Assembly: GCA_046330935.1 (NCBI GenBank)
Contig: JAXLRU010000003.1
Location: 620,001 to 684,000 of the forward strand
Direction: 5' to 3'
DNA from: JAXLRU01 sp046330935
GTDB lineage: Bacteria; Actinomycetota; Actinomycetes; Actinomycetales; Kineosporiaceae
DNA length: 64,000 nucleotides
Below the pieces are notes generated by a model. The model searched no databases and was not told the origin of the DNA. It worked only from the letters and a program-made list of their open reading frames with translations. Both the position numbers and the translations under genes were made by a program. Below, in pieces: positions 54,942 to 63,378 of the stretch (position 1 is its first letter; the number at the start of each line of letters is the position of its first letter).

Positions 54942-55345
54942 CGGGCGTCTCCTGCCCGGACGGTGCTGCCGGTGCTGCCGGTGCCGTAGGTGGGGCACAC
55001 CTGCACGGCATCACCGGTCGCTGCCAGCAGCCGCTCCGCAGCGGCGAACAGCATCGTCAGCTCCTCGGGCACGGTCAGCGAGTACAGCGACGCCCGCCCG
55101 AGGGCGCGGGACTGCACCAGGCCGCATTCCCGCAGGCAGGACAGGTGCTTGGACACCGTTGACTGCGCCACACCCAGGTGCGTGACCAGGTCCACGACCT
55201 TGTGCTCTCCCAACGCCAAGTGCCGAAGGACCGCCAGCCGGGTCGGGTCGGACAGGCTGTGGAACAACGCCGCAGCCGCGGGCACACCCGCCCGGTCCAA
55301 GGAACCCGAACACAACTCTTCACCACGTGTCGATAACATCACCAT
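54938..55345 (-). CDS. ArsR-family metal sensor repressor, CmtR-like
   Basis: A 135-residue winged-helix repressor. After SLSDPTRLAVLRHLALGEHKVVDL the recognition helix reads VAQSTVSKHLSCLRECGLV. C70 and C74 in SCLREC match the Cys pair of the Cd/Pb sensor CmtR (C57/C61), and C117 in QVCPTYG could be the third ligand; C12 is an extra. Pb2+ or Cd2+ binding would release DNA. ATG 55345 lies 6 nt after TATCAT on the minus strand and inside an 18-bp palindrome, the probable operator, so it should repress its own operon and perhaps uppP. Confidence 0.9.
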   Translation of the reverse strand: MVMLSTRGEELCSGSLDRAGVPAAAALFHSLSDPTRLAVLRHLALGEHKVVDLVTHLGVAQSTVSKHLSCLRECGLVQSRALGRASLYSLTVPEELTMLFAAAERLLAATGDAVQVCPTYGTGSTGSTVRAGDAR

Positions 55346-55354
55346 ATGGCGATG
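55337..55354. promoter_or_regulatory. Probable ArsR operator
   Basis: CATCACCATATGGCGATG is palindromic except for one pair (CATC-R-CCATATGG-Y-GATG). It covers the repressor's start codon and part of its -10 box and lies at the head of the divergent uppP gene, so one site can control both directions. Confidence 0.7.
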
Positions 55355-55431
55355 ATATGTGGGTGGGGGTCCTTGCACGCAACCCCGGGCGGGACGTGGT
55401 GGGCTGCGCCTCCGGCGTGGGGTTCGTGGGC

Positions 55432-56253
55432 GTGAGCTGGGTGCACGCGTTGGTCCTGGGGCTGGTCCAAGGTCTGACGGAGTTCCTGCCGATCTCCTCC
55501 AGCGCGCACCTGCGGGTCACCGCGGCGCTGCTGGGATGGAGCGACCCGGGCGCGGCGTTCACGGCGGTCACCCAGCTAGGGACCGAGAGCGCGGTGCTGC
55601 TGTACTTCCGGCGCGACCTGGGGCGGATCGCCGCTGCGTGGCTGCGGTCGCTGCCGACGCCGGCGCGGCGTGCCGACCCGGCCGCCCGGATGGGCTGGTA
55701 CGTCATCGCCGGTACCGTGCCGATCGCCGTGCTGGGGGTGCTGTTCCAGGACGCGATCGAAACCCAGGCCCGCGACCTGCGTCTGATCGCGGTCAGTCTG
55801 ATCGTGTTCGGGCTGGTCCTCGGTGCCGCGGATCGGGTGACGGCCAACCAGCGGCTGCTGGAGCAGCTGAGCACTCCCCACGCGCTGACCTTCGGTGCTG
55901 CGCAAGCACTGTCCCTGGTGCCCGGGGTGTCGCGGTCCGGGGGGACCATCAGCGCCGGGCTGCTGCTCGGCTACACGCGGGAGGCGGCGGCGCGCTACTC
56001 CTTCCTGCTGGCCGTGCCAGCGGTGCTGGCCTCCGGGCTGCTGGAGCTGACCAAGATCGGCCACGGGTCAGGCACGGCGTGGGCGCCGACGCTGGCCGCG
56101 ACCCTGGTCGCGTTCGTCGCCGGCTACGCCACGATCAGCTGGTTGATGCGCTACCTCACCACCCACCGGTTCACCGGCTTCGTCGCCTACCGCATCAGCC
56201 TGGGAACCCTCCTGCTCGTCCTGCTCGCAGCCGGCACCCTGCCACCACGCTGA
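55432..56253 (+). CDS. uppP: Undecaprenyl-diphosphatase, transposon copy
   Basis: A 273-residue, eight-helix membrane phosphatase that recycles the cell-wall lipid carrier and releases phosphate outside. Both signature motifs are intact: VQGLTEFLPISSSAHLRV and SLVPGVSRSGGTISAGLLL. The start GTG 55432 matches the family N terminus (SWVHALVLGLVQG); ATG 55357 in the same frame would add 25 residues and lie nearer the operator. In pbr-type lead resistance a UppP-like enzyme (PbrB) supplies phosphate that precipitates Pb2+ outside the membrane. Here it is divergent from the ArsR-led operon. Confidence 0.92.
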   Translation: MSWVHALVLGLVQGLTEFLPISSSAHLRVTAALLGWSDPGAAFTAVTQLGTESAVLLYFRRDLGRIAAAWLRSLPTPARRADPAARMGWYVIAGTVPIAVLGVLFQDAIETQARDLRLIAVSLIVFGLVLGAADRVTANQRLLEQLSTPHALTFGAAQALSLVPGVSRSGGTISAGLLLGYTREAAARYSFLLAVPAVLASGLLELTKIGHGSGTAWAPTLAATLVAFVAGYATISWLMRYLTTHRFTGFVAYRISLGTLLLVLLAAGTLPPR

Positions 56254-56342
56254 CCCCCACCCCAGCCCCGCCCCAGCCGCGGCCGCGCGAGGGCCGAGCC
56301 TGCGCCTGCGGCCGGCGCGGCCACGGTGTCAGCCGGAAGACT

Positions 56343-59300
56343 TCAGTCCACGCCGACGTCGGGCTCGGCCGGGTCACGCAGCGGCCGCAGCCCGTCCCCG
56401 GCGGGCGGGGTGAACGCGTAGCGGCCGTGGACGTTGAGGTGGGTGTCTCCGAGTGGGGACAGGCGGGCGGCGTCGGCGTCGCGCACCGGGTAGCCCTGCG
56501 CGCGGAGCTGGGCCAGGGCGGCGTCGGTGTAGCGGGTGTTCCACAGCACCACCGCGTTGAGCACCAGGCCCAGCGCGCCTAGGGAGTCCTCCTGGCCCTC
56601 GCGGTAGCGCTGGCGCAGCTCGCCGCGCTGGCCGTGGAACAGCTTGCGGGCCAGCCGGTGGCGCGACTCCTGCACGGTGAGCTGGGTGTGCACGGTGCGC
56701 CGGTAGGTCTCGTCGTCGGGGTCGCACATCGCGAGCAGGTGCAGGGTCTTCGCTGCCCGGCCGTACTCGGCGAACGCCGCCCCCAGCGGGGTGGGGTGCC
56801 CGTCGCGGCCGAGCATCCGCACCAGGTCGTAGCCGGTGACGGTGCCGGTGTGCAGGGAGCCGGCCACCCGCAGCATGTCCGCCCACTGCCCGGCCATCCG
56901 CGTCCAGGACAGCTGGTGCACGGCCACGGCGTTCAGCGGGCCGTAGTCGGTGTGCGCGGCGCCGGGAGGGGTGAGCCGCCACAGCCGCTGGTCCGGAAGG
57001 TCGGCGATGCGCGGGCTGAACTGGTAGCCGAGCAGCCGGAACAGCCCGAACACCAGTTCGGAGTAGGAGGCGGTGTCGGTCGCGACCAGCTCCGGTGCCG
57101 GGCCGCCGTCGCGCCCGAGGACGACGTCCAGCACGTGCAGGGAGTCACGCATCGTGCCGGTCACCACGACGGCGCCGATACCGGCGACCTGGTCGTTGAC
57201 CGCATTCAGCCAGGTCACCCCGCGGCCCTGCCCGAAGTAGCGCGGGTTCGGCCCGGCGTCCAGGGTTCGCACCGGGACGACGAACCGCAGCCCGTCGACC
57301 GAGGCGACCAGCCCGCCGCCCCACAGATGCGCGACCTCGATGCCGGCCTGCGCCTCGATCAGGCGGGCGTTCGCAGCGGTCAGGGTGTCGGTGCGCAGGT
57401 AGTTCTGCCCGACGTGGGAGAGCCGGTCCCTGGTGAGTGCGGGGTGGCCGGGCTTGGTCACCGGGGCCAGGCCGAGGTTGCAGCCCTCCGCCACCAGCAC
57501 GGCGGCCATCGACGTCGCGAGGTCGTCCATGCGGGTGCCGGACGCACCGTCGGTCATGGCGACGTGGGTGAACTCCTCGAGGTAGCCGGTCCAGGCGTCG
57601 ACCTCCAGCAGCACCTCGGGCAGGTCGACCCGGGGCAGCATCGCCGCGACCAGCTCGCGCAGCGCCACCAGGCTCGCCGGTTCGTCGAGGGCTTCCAGCC
57701 GGGCCAGGTGCAGCCGCACCCGACCGTCCACCCCGGGTTCCAGCCGCACGGCCGCGTCCTTGGCCCGCTCGCGGGGCGGCCCGAGGCGGGCGGCCAGGTC
57801 CAGGTAGGCGGCGTCGAGCCGACCGGCCAGGTCGGCCAGATGCGTCGGCGCCGGGTCGGTCAGCCGCAGCGCGGTCAGCACCTGCGGCTTCGCCTGTTCC
57901 CACGCTGGGCCGTCGAGCAGCCGGGCCCGCGGGTCGCCCCACCGCTTGGACTCCTCGGCGTAGACGTCGCGGCGGCGCAGCGCCCGGTACAGCCCGTCCA
58001 GCACACACAACGCGTACGCCCGGTGATCGACCACGTCCGCGTCCAGATCAGGGTTGGCCAGCACCAGCCGCCGCCACGAACCGGTGAGCAGCGTCTCGTC
58101 GACCTCGCCGCGGCGGACCCGCTTGCGGCCGACCAGCTCCGGCAGGCCGCGCACCGCCTCCAGCACCGGCCGGCCAGCGTCGCTGGCACCCAGCGGCAGC
58201 ACCTCGGCCAGCATCGGCAGGAAACCACGCACGCTGCTGTAGCGGTTGACCAGCTCCGCGCTGGTGCCGGCGTCGGCGTCGTCATCGTCGGGCGCCAGCT
58301 GCTCCACGGTCGCGACCGCGGCGGCCAACCGGTCCCGAGGCACGGCCTCCTCCATGCGGGCCCACGCCGCCGCCGCGTCGACCGGCGCCCCGTCACCGGC
58401 CTCGATCAGCTCCAGCAGCACCCGGGCCGCGGCCGCCAGCGTCGTCGAGGCCTTCGCCAGCGCCGGCAAGGTGCGCAATCGGTCCTTGACCGCTGCCCGC
58501 TGCGCCGGAGCGACCAGCTTCGTGGCCATCAGCACCGCGAACACGTCCAGGGCGTCATCGACTGCGGCGACCCGCAGCGCCCGGACCGTGGCCAGCAGCG
58601 TCGCGGTGCGCCGCTCCGCAGGCAGCCGCCGCAGCATCGCCGCCTTCGCGGTCAACCCATAGCGGGCCAACGCCTCCACCCGGCCCGGCGGCACATCAGC
58701 GACCTCGACCGACCCTGCGCCGATCCCCACCACCTCCGCCGCCCGATCCAGCGCACGGACCATCTCCCGCCCCGACGCCCGAGTCGGGGCGCGGCGAAGC
58801 CGCTCCAGCTCCGAGGCACGAGCACCCTCCGGCACGGTGAGCAAGCGGTCCAGGCTGTGCTGCAGCTTGGAATCGACACGGCCGGCCAGCCCCGTGGAGC
58901 CGGTCGGCGACCTCAGCCCGGACCTCGGCCACAGTCCGGGCCAGCACGCTCACCCCCGGCAGCAGCACCCGCTCGGCCCGCAGCCACGTCACCGCCTGGT
59001 CGAACAGCTCAGTCGGTCGCTCCGCACGGGTCCACGCCCGAGCCTGCAAGAAGCCGCGCAACCTCGGTGCGCCGGCCGCGAAGTCAGCGAACCCGAACGC
59101 CTCGCGGATCTCCCACGAGTGCTCCAACGGCGTCTTGTCCCGCTCCGGGTAGCGCTTCATCACCGACACGTCGTCGATCCCGAGCTGGCGGCCCAGGTAC
59201 TCCACCACCGGCCAAGGCACCTCCAGCGGGTCGGCCAGGAACGTGCCCAGGAACCGCACCGTGCCCAACTGGACCGCGAACCCCAGCCGGTTGTGATCAC

Positions 59301-59433
59301 CCCGCCGGCGGCTCACCAGCTCCCGATCCGCGTCATCGAGGAAGAAGAACCGCTCCAGCTCCGCCTGCGACGGCGGCCCGTTGAACCGGCCGTACGCCGC
59401 CGCCTGCTCATCGCTGAGGAACTCCACCGGCAT
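56343..59433 (-). pseudogene. tnpA: Tn3-family transposase with a frameshift
   Basis: The N-terminal part runs from ATG 59433 (MPVEFLSDEQAAAYGRF) to about 58893 and the rest continues in another frame to the stop at 56343. Together they give ~1030 residues, the normal Tn3 TnpA size. The frames meet in a C4 run at 58890-58893 (plus strand); removing one base restores ADRLHGLAGRVDSKLQHSL, a family-like join. DDE residues appear intact in VAMTDGASGTR, VATDTASYSELVF and GQEDSLGALGLVLN. It may be a real inactivating mutation, a programmed frameshift or a sequencing error. Confidence 0.9.
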
Positions 59434-59461
59434 GACGGCCAACCTAGGGCGACCCGATCCG

Positions 59462-59502
59462 GCCCTTAGCGCCGGATCCTGTACCGCTGCACCTCAGACC
59501 CC
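59462..59502 (-). repeat. Right terminal inverted repeat of the Tn3 element
   Basis: 41 bp, reverse complement of the left end apart from one base. The target duplication AGGTA follows at 59503-59507. Its first bases are read as the last codons and TAA stop of the interrupted MerR gene. Confidence 0.95.
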
Positions 59503-60239
59503 AGGTAGGTCTCGTGCACCGGACCGGCGACGGCGAGGGCGTGCCCGACGACCCACGCCCCCAACTGCCCGTAGGTCACGTCGATGTCGTCGTGCTCGCC
59601 CACGTGGACGGTGACGGCCAGCTCCACCGCGGGCAGCGTGAGGGGCACGACCCGCCCGCGCGGCCGAGGAGGCGTCGCCGTGGGCAGGAAGACCACCGCC
59701 CGGCCACGTCCGTGCTCGAAGAGCGCGTTGTCGTACAGGCCCCCGGGAGGGCCGGACGGCTCGCCCACCACGGCGTCGAGTTCGGCCATCGCGCCCGCGT
59801 ACCAGCCGAGGACGTCGTCGTGGGACACGTCGTCCTCGACGGCGGCCACCGTGCGGGCGGGCATGCGGCGGACCCGGACGTCGCGGGTCGGGTCCGCCGG
59901 GTCCGCCGGGTCCGCCGGGGCGAGGAGGCGACGCAGCGACGTCACGGCGGAACGGGTGCGCTCCAGCTGGTCCTCGAGCCGGCGCAGGTGCCCGGCCACC
60001 AGCGCGGCGCGCTCGGCCGGGTCGGCGGCGAGGAGGATCGCCCGGACGTCGGGCAGCGGGACGTCCAGCTCGCGCAGGCGGTGGATGACCTGCGCGGTGG
60101 GGATCTGCCCGGGGTCGTAGGAGCGGTACCCCGTGGCCGGGTCCACGTGCGCGGGTTCGAGGGGGCCGCCCTCGTGGTAGCGCCGCAGCGTGCGGACGCT
60201 GAGGTGGGTCAGCTGCGAGAACTCGCCGATCGTGAGCAC
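59466..60239 (-). CDS. MerR-family regulator interrupted at its 3' end by the transposon
   Basis: 257 residues in its present form. The N-terminal MerR HTH reads TIGEFSQLTHLSVRTLRRYH and PATGYRSYDPGQIPTAQVIH, followed by a dimerisation helix and a GyrI-like effector domain (RTVAAVEDDVSHDDVLGWYAGAM). The natural end is replaced: after HETYL the frame enters the inverted repeat and adds GSEVQRYRIRR before TAA. The lost native C terminus (26 residues) is at 52142-52223. That segment is part of the effector domain, so ligand response is probably altered while DNA binding may persist. GTG 60239; the divergent SnoaL-like gene is a likely target. Confidence 0.9.
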   Translation of the reverse strand: MLTIGEFSQLTHLSVRTLRRYHEGGPLEPAHVDPATGYRSYDPGQIPTAQVIHRLRELDVPLPDVRAILLAADPAERAALVAGHLRRLEDQLERTRSAVTSLRRLLAPADPADPADPTRDVRVRRMPARTVAAVEDDVSHDDVLGWYAGAMAELDAVVGEPSGPPGGLYDNALFEHGRGRAVVFLPTATPPRPRGRVVPLTLPAVELAVTVHVGEHDDIDVTYGQLGAWVVGHALAVAGPVHETYLGSEVQRYRIRR

Positions 60240-60255
60240 GCGACCAGGGTGCACC

Positions 60256-60286
60256 CTCCCCCCGGGGGAGACTCCAGCCGTTGACT
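60256..60286. promoter_or_regulatory. Probable MerR/SnoaL divergent control region
   Basis: A palindrome-like CTCCCCCCGGGGGAG (60256-60270) and a -35-like TTGACT (60281-60286) followed by a second CTCC...GGGGGAG dyad lie between the two starts. This suits a MerR-type operator, but the -10 is not clear. Confidence 0.4.
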
Positions 60287-60314
60287 CCACCGCCGGGGGA
60301 GGGGGCAGCGTGAG

Positions 60315-60656
60315 GTGCATGACCTCACCGATCGAACTGCCCCCGTCGTCTCCGCCTATCTCGAGGCCCATGCGGCCCGCGACGTCGACGCCGCGCTGGG
60401 GGCCTTCACGCCGACAGCGGTCGTCACCGACGACGGACGCACGTACCGGGGCACGCAGGAGGTCCGCGCCTTCCTGAGCCGGGCCGGCGCCGAGTTCACC
60501 TACACCACGACCCTGGTCTCCGCCGAGCGCACGGACGCCTCCGGCTGGGTCGCCGTCCAGCGGCTGGAGGGGGACTTCCCCGGTGGCGAGGCGGTGCTGC
60601 GCTACCGGTTCACGCTCGACGGCGACCGGATCGCCGTCCTGGTCGTCGCCCCCTGA
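60315..60656 (+). CDS. SnoaL/NTF2-like protein
   Basis: A 113-residue cone-shaped alpha+beta protein: VVSAYLEAHAARDVDAALGAF, then AVVTDDGRTYRGTQEVRAFL, and a sheet ending AVLRYRFTLDGDRIAVLVV. This pattern is typical of SnoaL-like/NTF2 proteins, which bind or isomerise small organic molecules. It is divergent from the MerR gene and probably controlled by it. GTG 60315 is chosen by the family N terminus, with GGAGGGGG about 10 nt upstream. Confidence 0.85.
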   Translation: MHDLTDRTAPVVSAYLEAHAARDVDAALGAFTPTAVVTDDGRTYRGTQEVRAFLSRAGAEFTYTTTLVSAERTDASGWVAVQRLEGDFPGGEAVLRYRFTLDGDRIAVLVVAP

Positions 60657-60673
60657 GCGGCCCCCGCCCGCCC

Positions 60674-61741
60674 TCAGGCCGCGCCGACCTCCGCGAGGGT
60701 GGGGTAGTCGGTGTAGCCGTGGGCGTCGCCGCCGTAGAAGGTGGCTTTGTCGGGCTCGTTCAGCGGCGCCCCGGCCCGCACGCGGGCGGGCAGGTCGGGG
60801 TTGGCCAGCGCGAGGGTGCCCACGGTGACGACGTCGGCGAGGCCGGAGTCGAGGTCGGCCAGGCGGGCGTCGAGGTCGGCGCCGGGGCGGTTGAGGATCA
60901 CCGCGGTCGGCCAGCTCTCGCGCAGCCCCTGCACCAGCGTGTCGTCGCCGCCGTGCACGAGGTGCAGGTAGGCGATCCGCAGCGGGGCGAGGGCCTCGAC
61001 GAGCGCCGGGTACAGCTGCGCGGTGTCGTCTTCGCGGATGTCGTTGTAGGGGTTGCCGGGGGAGATCCGCAGGCCGGTGCGGTCGGCGCCGATCTCCTCC
61101 GCGACCGCGGTCACGACCTCGACGGTGAACCGGATCCGGTTCTCGATCGAGCCGCCGTAGCGGTCGTCGCGCCGGTTGGCGTTGCTGGAGAGGAACTGGT
61201 GCGGCAGGTAGCCGTTCGCGCCGTGGATCTCGACGGCGTCGAACCCGGCGGCGATCGCCGAGGCTGCGGAGTGGCGGAACTCGGCGACGACGTCGGCGAC
61301 CTCCTCGGTGCCCAGCGCGCGGGGCTCGGGCATGGGCTGCGGGCCCGACGCCGTCACCATCTCACCCTCGGGCGCCACGGCCGACGGCGCGACCGGCGTC
61401 CGGTGATGGGGGGTGTTGTCGGGGTGGGCGATGCGGCCCACGTGCATCAGCTGCGCCACGATCCGCCCGCCCTCGGCGTGCACGGCGTCGGTCACCGCGC
61501 GCCAGCCGGCGACGTGCTCGGGGGTGTACAGGCCGGGGGTGAGCAGGTAGCCCTGGCCGTCGTCGGAGGGCTGGGTGCCCTCCGTGACGATCAGCGCGTG
61601 GGAGGCGCGCTGCCGGTAGTACTCGACGTTGAGGTCGGTGGGGACGCCGTCCGGTCGCGACCGGTCGCGGGTCATCGGTGCCATGGCGAGGCGGTGCGGG
61701 AGGGTGAGTGCGCCGACGGTGGTGGGGGTCCAGACGGTCAT
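60674..61741 (-). CDS. Old Yellow Enzyme family alkene reductase
   Basis: A 355-residue FMN- and NAD(P)H-dependent ene-reductase. It has the family start TTVGALTLPHRLAMAPMTRDRS, AQLMHVGRIAHPDN, the substrate-binding EIHGANGYLPHQFLSSNAN with RRDDRYGGSIENRIRF, GLRISPGNPYNDI and the end ADVVTVGTLALANPDLPAR. It is closest by eye to NemA/alkene reductases that reduce electrophiles such as N-ethylmaleimide and nitro compounds. It is followed upstream in the same direction by a quinone-oxidoreductase-like gene, suggesting a shared electrophile response. Confidence 0.94.
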   Translation of the reverse strand: MTVWTPTTVGALTLPHRLAMAPMTRDRSRPDGVPTDLNVEYYRQRASHALIVTEGTQPSDDGQGYLLTPGLYTPEHVAGWRAVTDAVHAEGGRIVAQLMHVGRIAHPDNTPHHRTPVAPSAVAPEGEMVTASGPQPMPEPRALGTEEVADVVAEFRHSAASAIAAGFDAVEIHGANGYLPHQFLSSNANRRDDRYGGSIENRIRFTVEVVTAVAEEIGADRTGLRISPGNPYNDIREDDTAQLYPALVEALAPLRIAYLHLVHGGDDTLVQGLRESWPTAVILNRPGADLDARLADLDSGLADVVTVGTLALANPDLPARVRAGAPLNEPDKATFYGGDAHGYTDYPTLAEVGAA

Positions 61742-61832
61742 GGGATCTCGTTCCGTGAGGCGGGGCTCGGAAGCGTTCCGTACCCGCAGGGGTGTGTCCG
61801 TGAACGGGGGAAAGGTGAAAGATGAACGGATC

Positions 61833-62774
61833 TCACGCCGTGGGGATGACGACGACCCGGCCTCGCAGGGCCCCGGCGCCGGCTCGGGCGTGGACGTCCG
61901 CGACGTCGGCGAGGCCGACCCGCTCGGCGACCTCCACCCGCAGCGCGCCGCCGTCGACGAGGCGCACCAGGTGGGCGAGCTGGTCGGCGTCGCTGCGCAC
62001 GAACAGGTCGACGCCGCGCACCCCGCGCGCAGGGTCCGACGGGGCGGGGACCCGCACGGTGGTCGTGACGACGACGCCGCCGTCCCGCACGCGCGCGGCC
62101 AGCGCGGCCAGGGTGTCGGCGTCCACGTTGGCGAGGTTGACCAGGAGGTCGACCGGCTCGTCGAGCTGCGCGGCCACCGGCGCGGCGGTGTGGTCGAGCA
62201 CCTCGTCGGCGCCGAGCTCGGCGACCCGGGCGGCATCGCGCGGGGAGGCCGTGGCGATCACGTGAGCACCGGCGCCCCTGGCGAGCTGGACGGCGTAGCC
62301 GCCCACGGAGCCCCCGGCGCCGTTGATCAGGACGCGCTGCCCGGCGGTCAGCCCGCCGTGGTCGAACAGCGCCTGCCACGCCGTCAGGCCCACCAGGGGC
62401 AGCGCGGCGGCGTCCGCGAGCGGGACGGTGGTGGGCGCGGTGGTCAGCACCGCCGCCGGGGCGAGGGCGTAGTCGGACGACGCCCCGTCACCGTCGAGGG
62501 GCAGGAAGCCGACCACGGCGTCCCCGACGGCGAGGTCGTTGACCCCCTCGCCCAGGGCGTCGACGGTGCCGGAGACCTCGACCCCGGGGGTGTGCGGCAG
62601 GGCGACGGGGATGGCCTGGGTCATGAAGCCGGCACGGATGGCGCCCTCGACCGGGTTGTAGGTGGTACCAGCGACGCGCAGCCGCACCTGGTCGGGGCCG
62701 GGGGTCGGGATCGCGACGTCCTCGACGGCCAGGACGTCGGCGTCGCCGTAGGTGTGGAAGCGGACAGCCTGCAT
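61833..62774 (-). CDS. NADPH:quinone reductase-like oxidoreductase (MDR superfamily)
   Basis: A 313-residue zinc-free medium-chain dehydrogenase. The GroES-like half has VRLRVAGTTYNPVEGAIRAG and LPHTPGVEVSGTVDALGEG; the Rossmann half has GQRVLINGAGGSVGGYAVQLA and ends with LRGRVVVIP. It would reduce quinones or alpha,beta-unsaturated carbonyls with NADPH. ATG 62774 has GAGGAG about 6 nt upstream. It is divergent from a MarR gene with two operators between them, so it is the likely regulated target. Confidence 0.92.
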   Translation of the reverse strand: MQAVRFHTYGDADVLAVEDVAIPTPGPDQVRLRVAGTTYNPVEGAIRAGFMTQAIPVALPHTPGVEVSGTVDALGEGVNDLAVGDAVVGFLPLDGDGASSDYALAPAAVLTTAPTTVPLADAAALPLVGLTAWQALFDHGGLTAGQRVLINGAGGSVGGYAVQLARGAGAHVIATASPRDAARVAELGADEVLDHTAAPVAAQLDEPVDLLVNLANVDADTLAALAARVRDGGVVVTTTVRVPAPSDPARGVRGVDLFVRSDADQLAHLVRLVDGGALRVEVAERVGLADVADVHARAGAGALRGRVVVIPTA

Positions 62775-62801
62775 GGTGGGCTCCTCGATCGGGCTCGGGT
62801 A

Positions 62802-62819
62802 TGCTTCGAAATCGAAGCA
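62802..62819. promoter_or_regulatory. MarR operator 1
   Basis: TGCTTCGAAATCGAAGCA: perfect 8-bp arms around AA, between the divergent oxidoreductase and marR genes. Confidence 0.75.
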
Positions 62820-62837
62820 ACACGAGGACCGTAGCAG

Positions 62838-62855
62838 TGCTTCAGATTCGAAGCA
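62838..62855. promoter_or_regulatory. MarR operator 2
   Basis: TGCTTCAGATTCGAAGCA: the same 18-bp dyad with one mismatched arm, 36 bp centre to centre from operator 1 and ending 13 bp before the marR start. Confidence 0.7.
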
Positions 62856-62868
62856 ACAGGGAGATGTG

Positions 62869-63378
62869 ATGCAACGACCCGGTGAGCCGGTGGATCCCAC
62901 CCAGCTGGCGGCCTACTTCGCCCTGATCGAGGTGACGAGCCTGCTGCGGCACGCCATCGAGCAGCAGCTGGCTGAGGCGGGCGAGCTCACGTTCGTGCAG
63001 TTCCAGGCCCTGCGACGCCTCGACGCACACGCGTCGGACGGGTCGCAGCGGATGACCGATCTCGCCGACTCCGTCGTCCTCAGCCGCAGCGGCATGACGT
63101 ACCAGGTGGGGCTGCTGGAGAAGCGCGGCCTCGTCACCCGGGGCGCGACCCCCGGCGACGACCGCGGCGTCAGCGTCACCATCACCGACGCCGGACGCGA
63201 GCTGATCGCCGCCGTCATGCCCGGGCACGTCGACGTCGTCAGCCGGATGCTGTTCGATCCGCTCTCGCGTTCCGACGCCGCCGTGCTCGCCGGGCTGCTC
63301 GAGCCCGTCCGCGACCACATGCGGGCCGCGCCCCCGCGCTCTGCTGCACCACGACGTCGTAGAGCCGAGAGGAGCTGA
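62869..63378 (+). CDS. MarR-family transcriptional regulator
   Basis: A 169-residue winged-helix repressor. It has LTFVQFQALRRLDAH, RMTDLADSVVLSRSGMTYQV as recognition helix region, the wing LVTRGATPGDDRGVSVTIT and TDAGRELIAAVMPGHVDVV. No reactive cysteine is present, so it senses by ligand binding. ATG 62869 has AGGGAG 5 nt upstream. The two dyads in its promoter make it autoregulated and a regulator of the divergent oxidoreductase, probably in response to electrophiles or quinones. Confidence 0.93.
   Translation: MQRPGEPVDPTQLAAYFALIEVTSLLRHAIEQQLAEAGELTFVQFQALRRLDAHASDGSQRMTDLADSVVLSRSGMTYQVGLLEKRGLVTRGATPGDDRGVSVTITDAGRELIAAVMPGHVDVVSRMLFDPLSRSDAAVLAGLLEPVRDHMRAAPPRSAAPRRRRAERS

Larger units (their letters stand above)
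52229..59502. mobile_element. Tn3-family transposon with putative heavy-metal (lead/cadmium-type) cassette
   Basis: A 7274-bp element bounded by 41-bp inverted repeats starting GGGGTCTGAGGTGCAGCGGT and flanked by the 5-bp direct repeat AGGTA (52224-52228 and 59503-59507), the target-duplication size of Tn3-family elements. Contents in order: candidate res site, serine resolvase (+), lspA, SAM methyltransferase, CDF-like transporter and ArsR repressor (all -), uppP (+) and transposase (-, frameshifted). It is inserted into the last ~28 codons of a MerR-family gene. The near-identical ends and intact duplication point to a recent insertion. With a broken transposase it would need help in trans to move. 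Confidence 0.95.
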
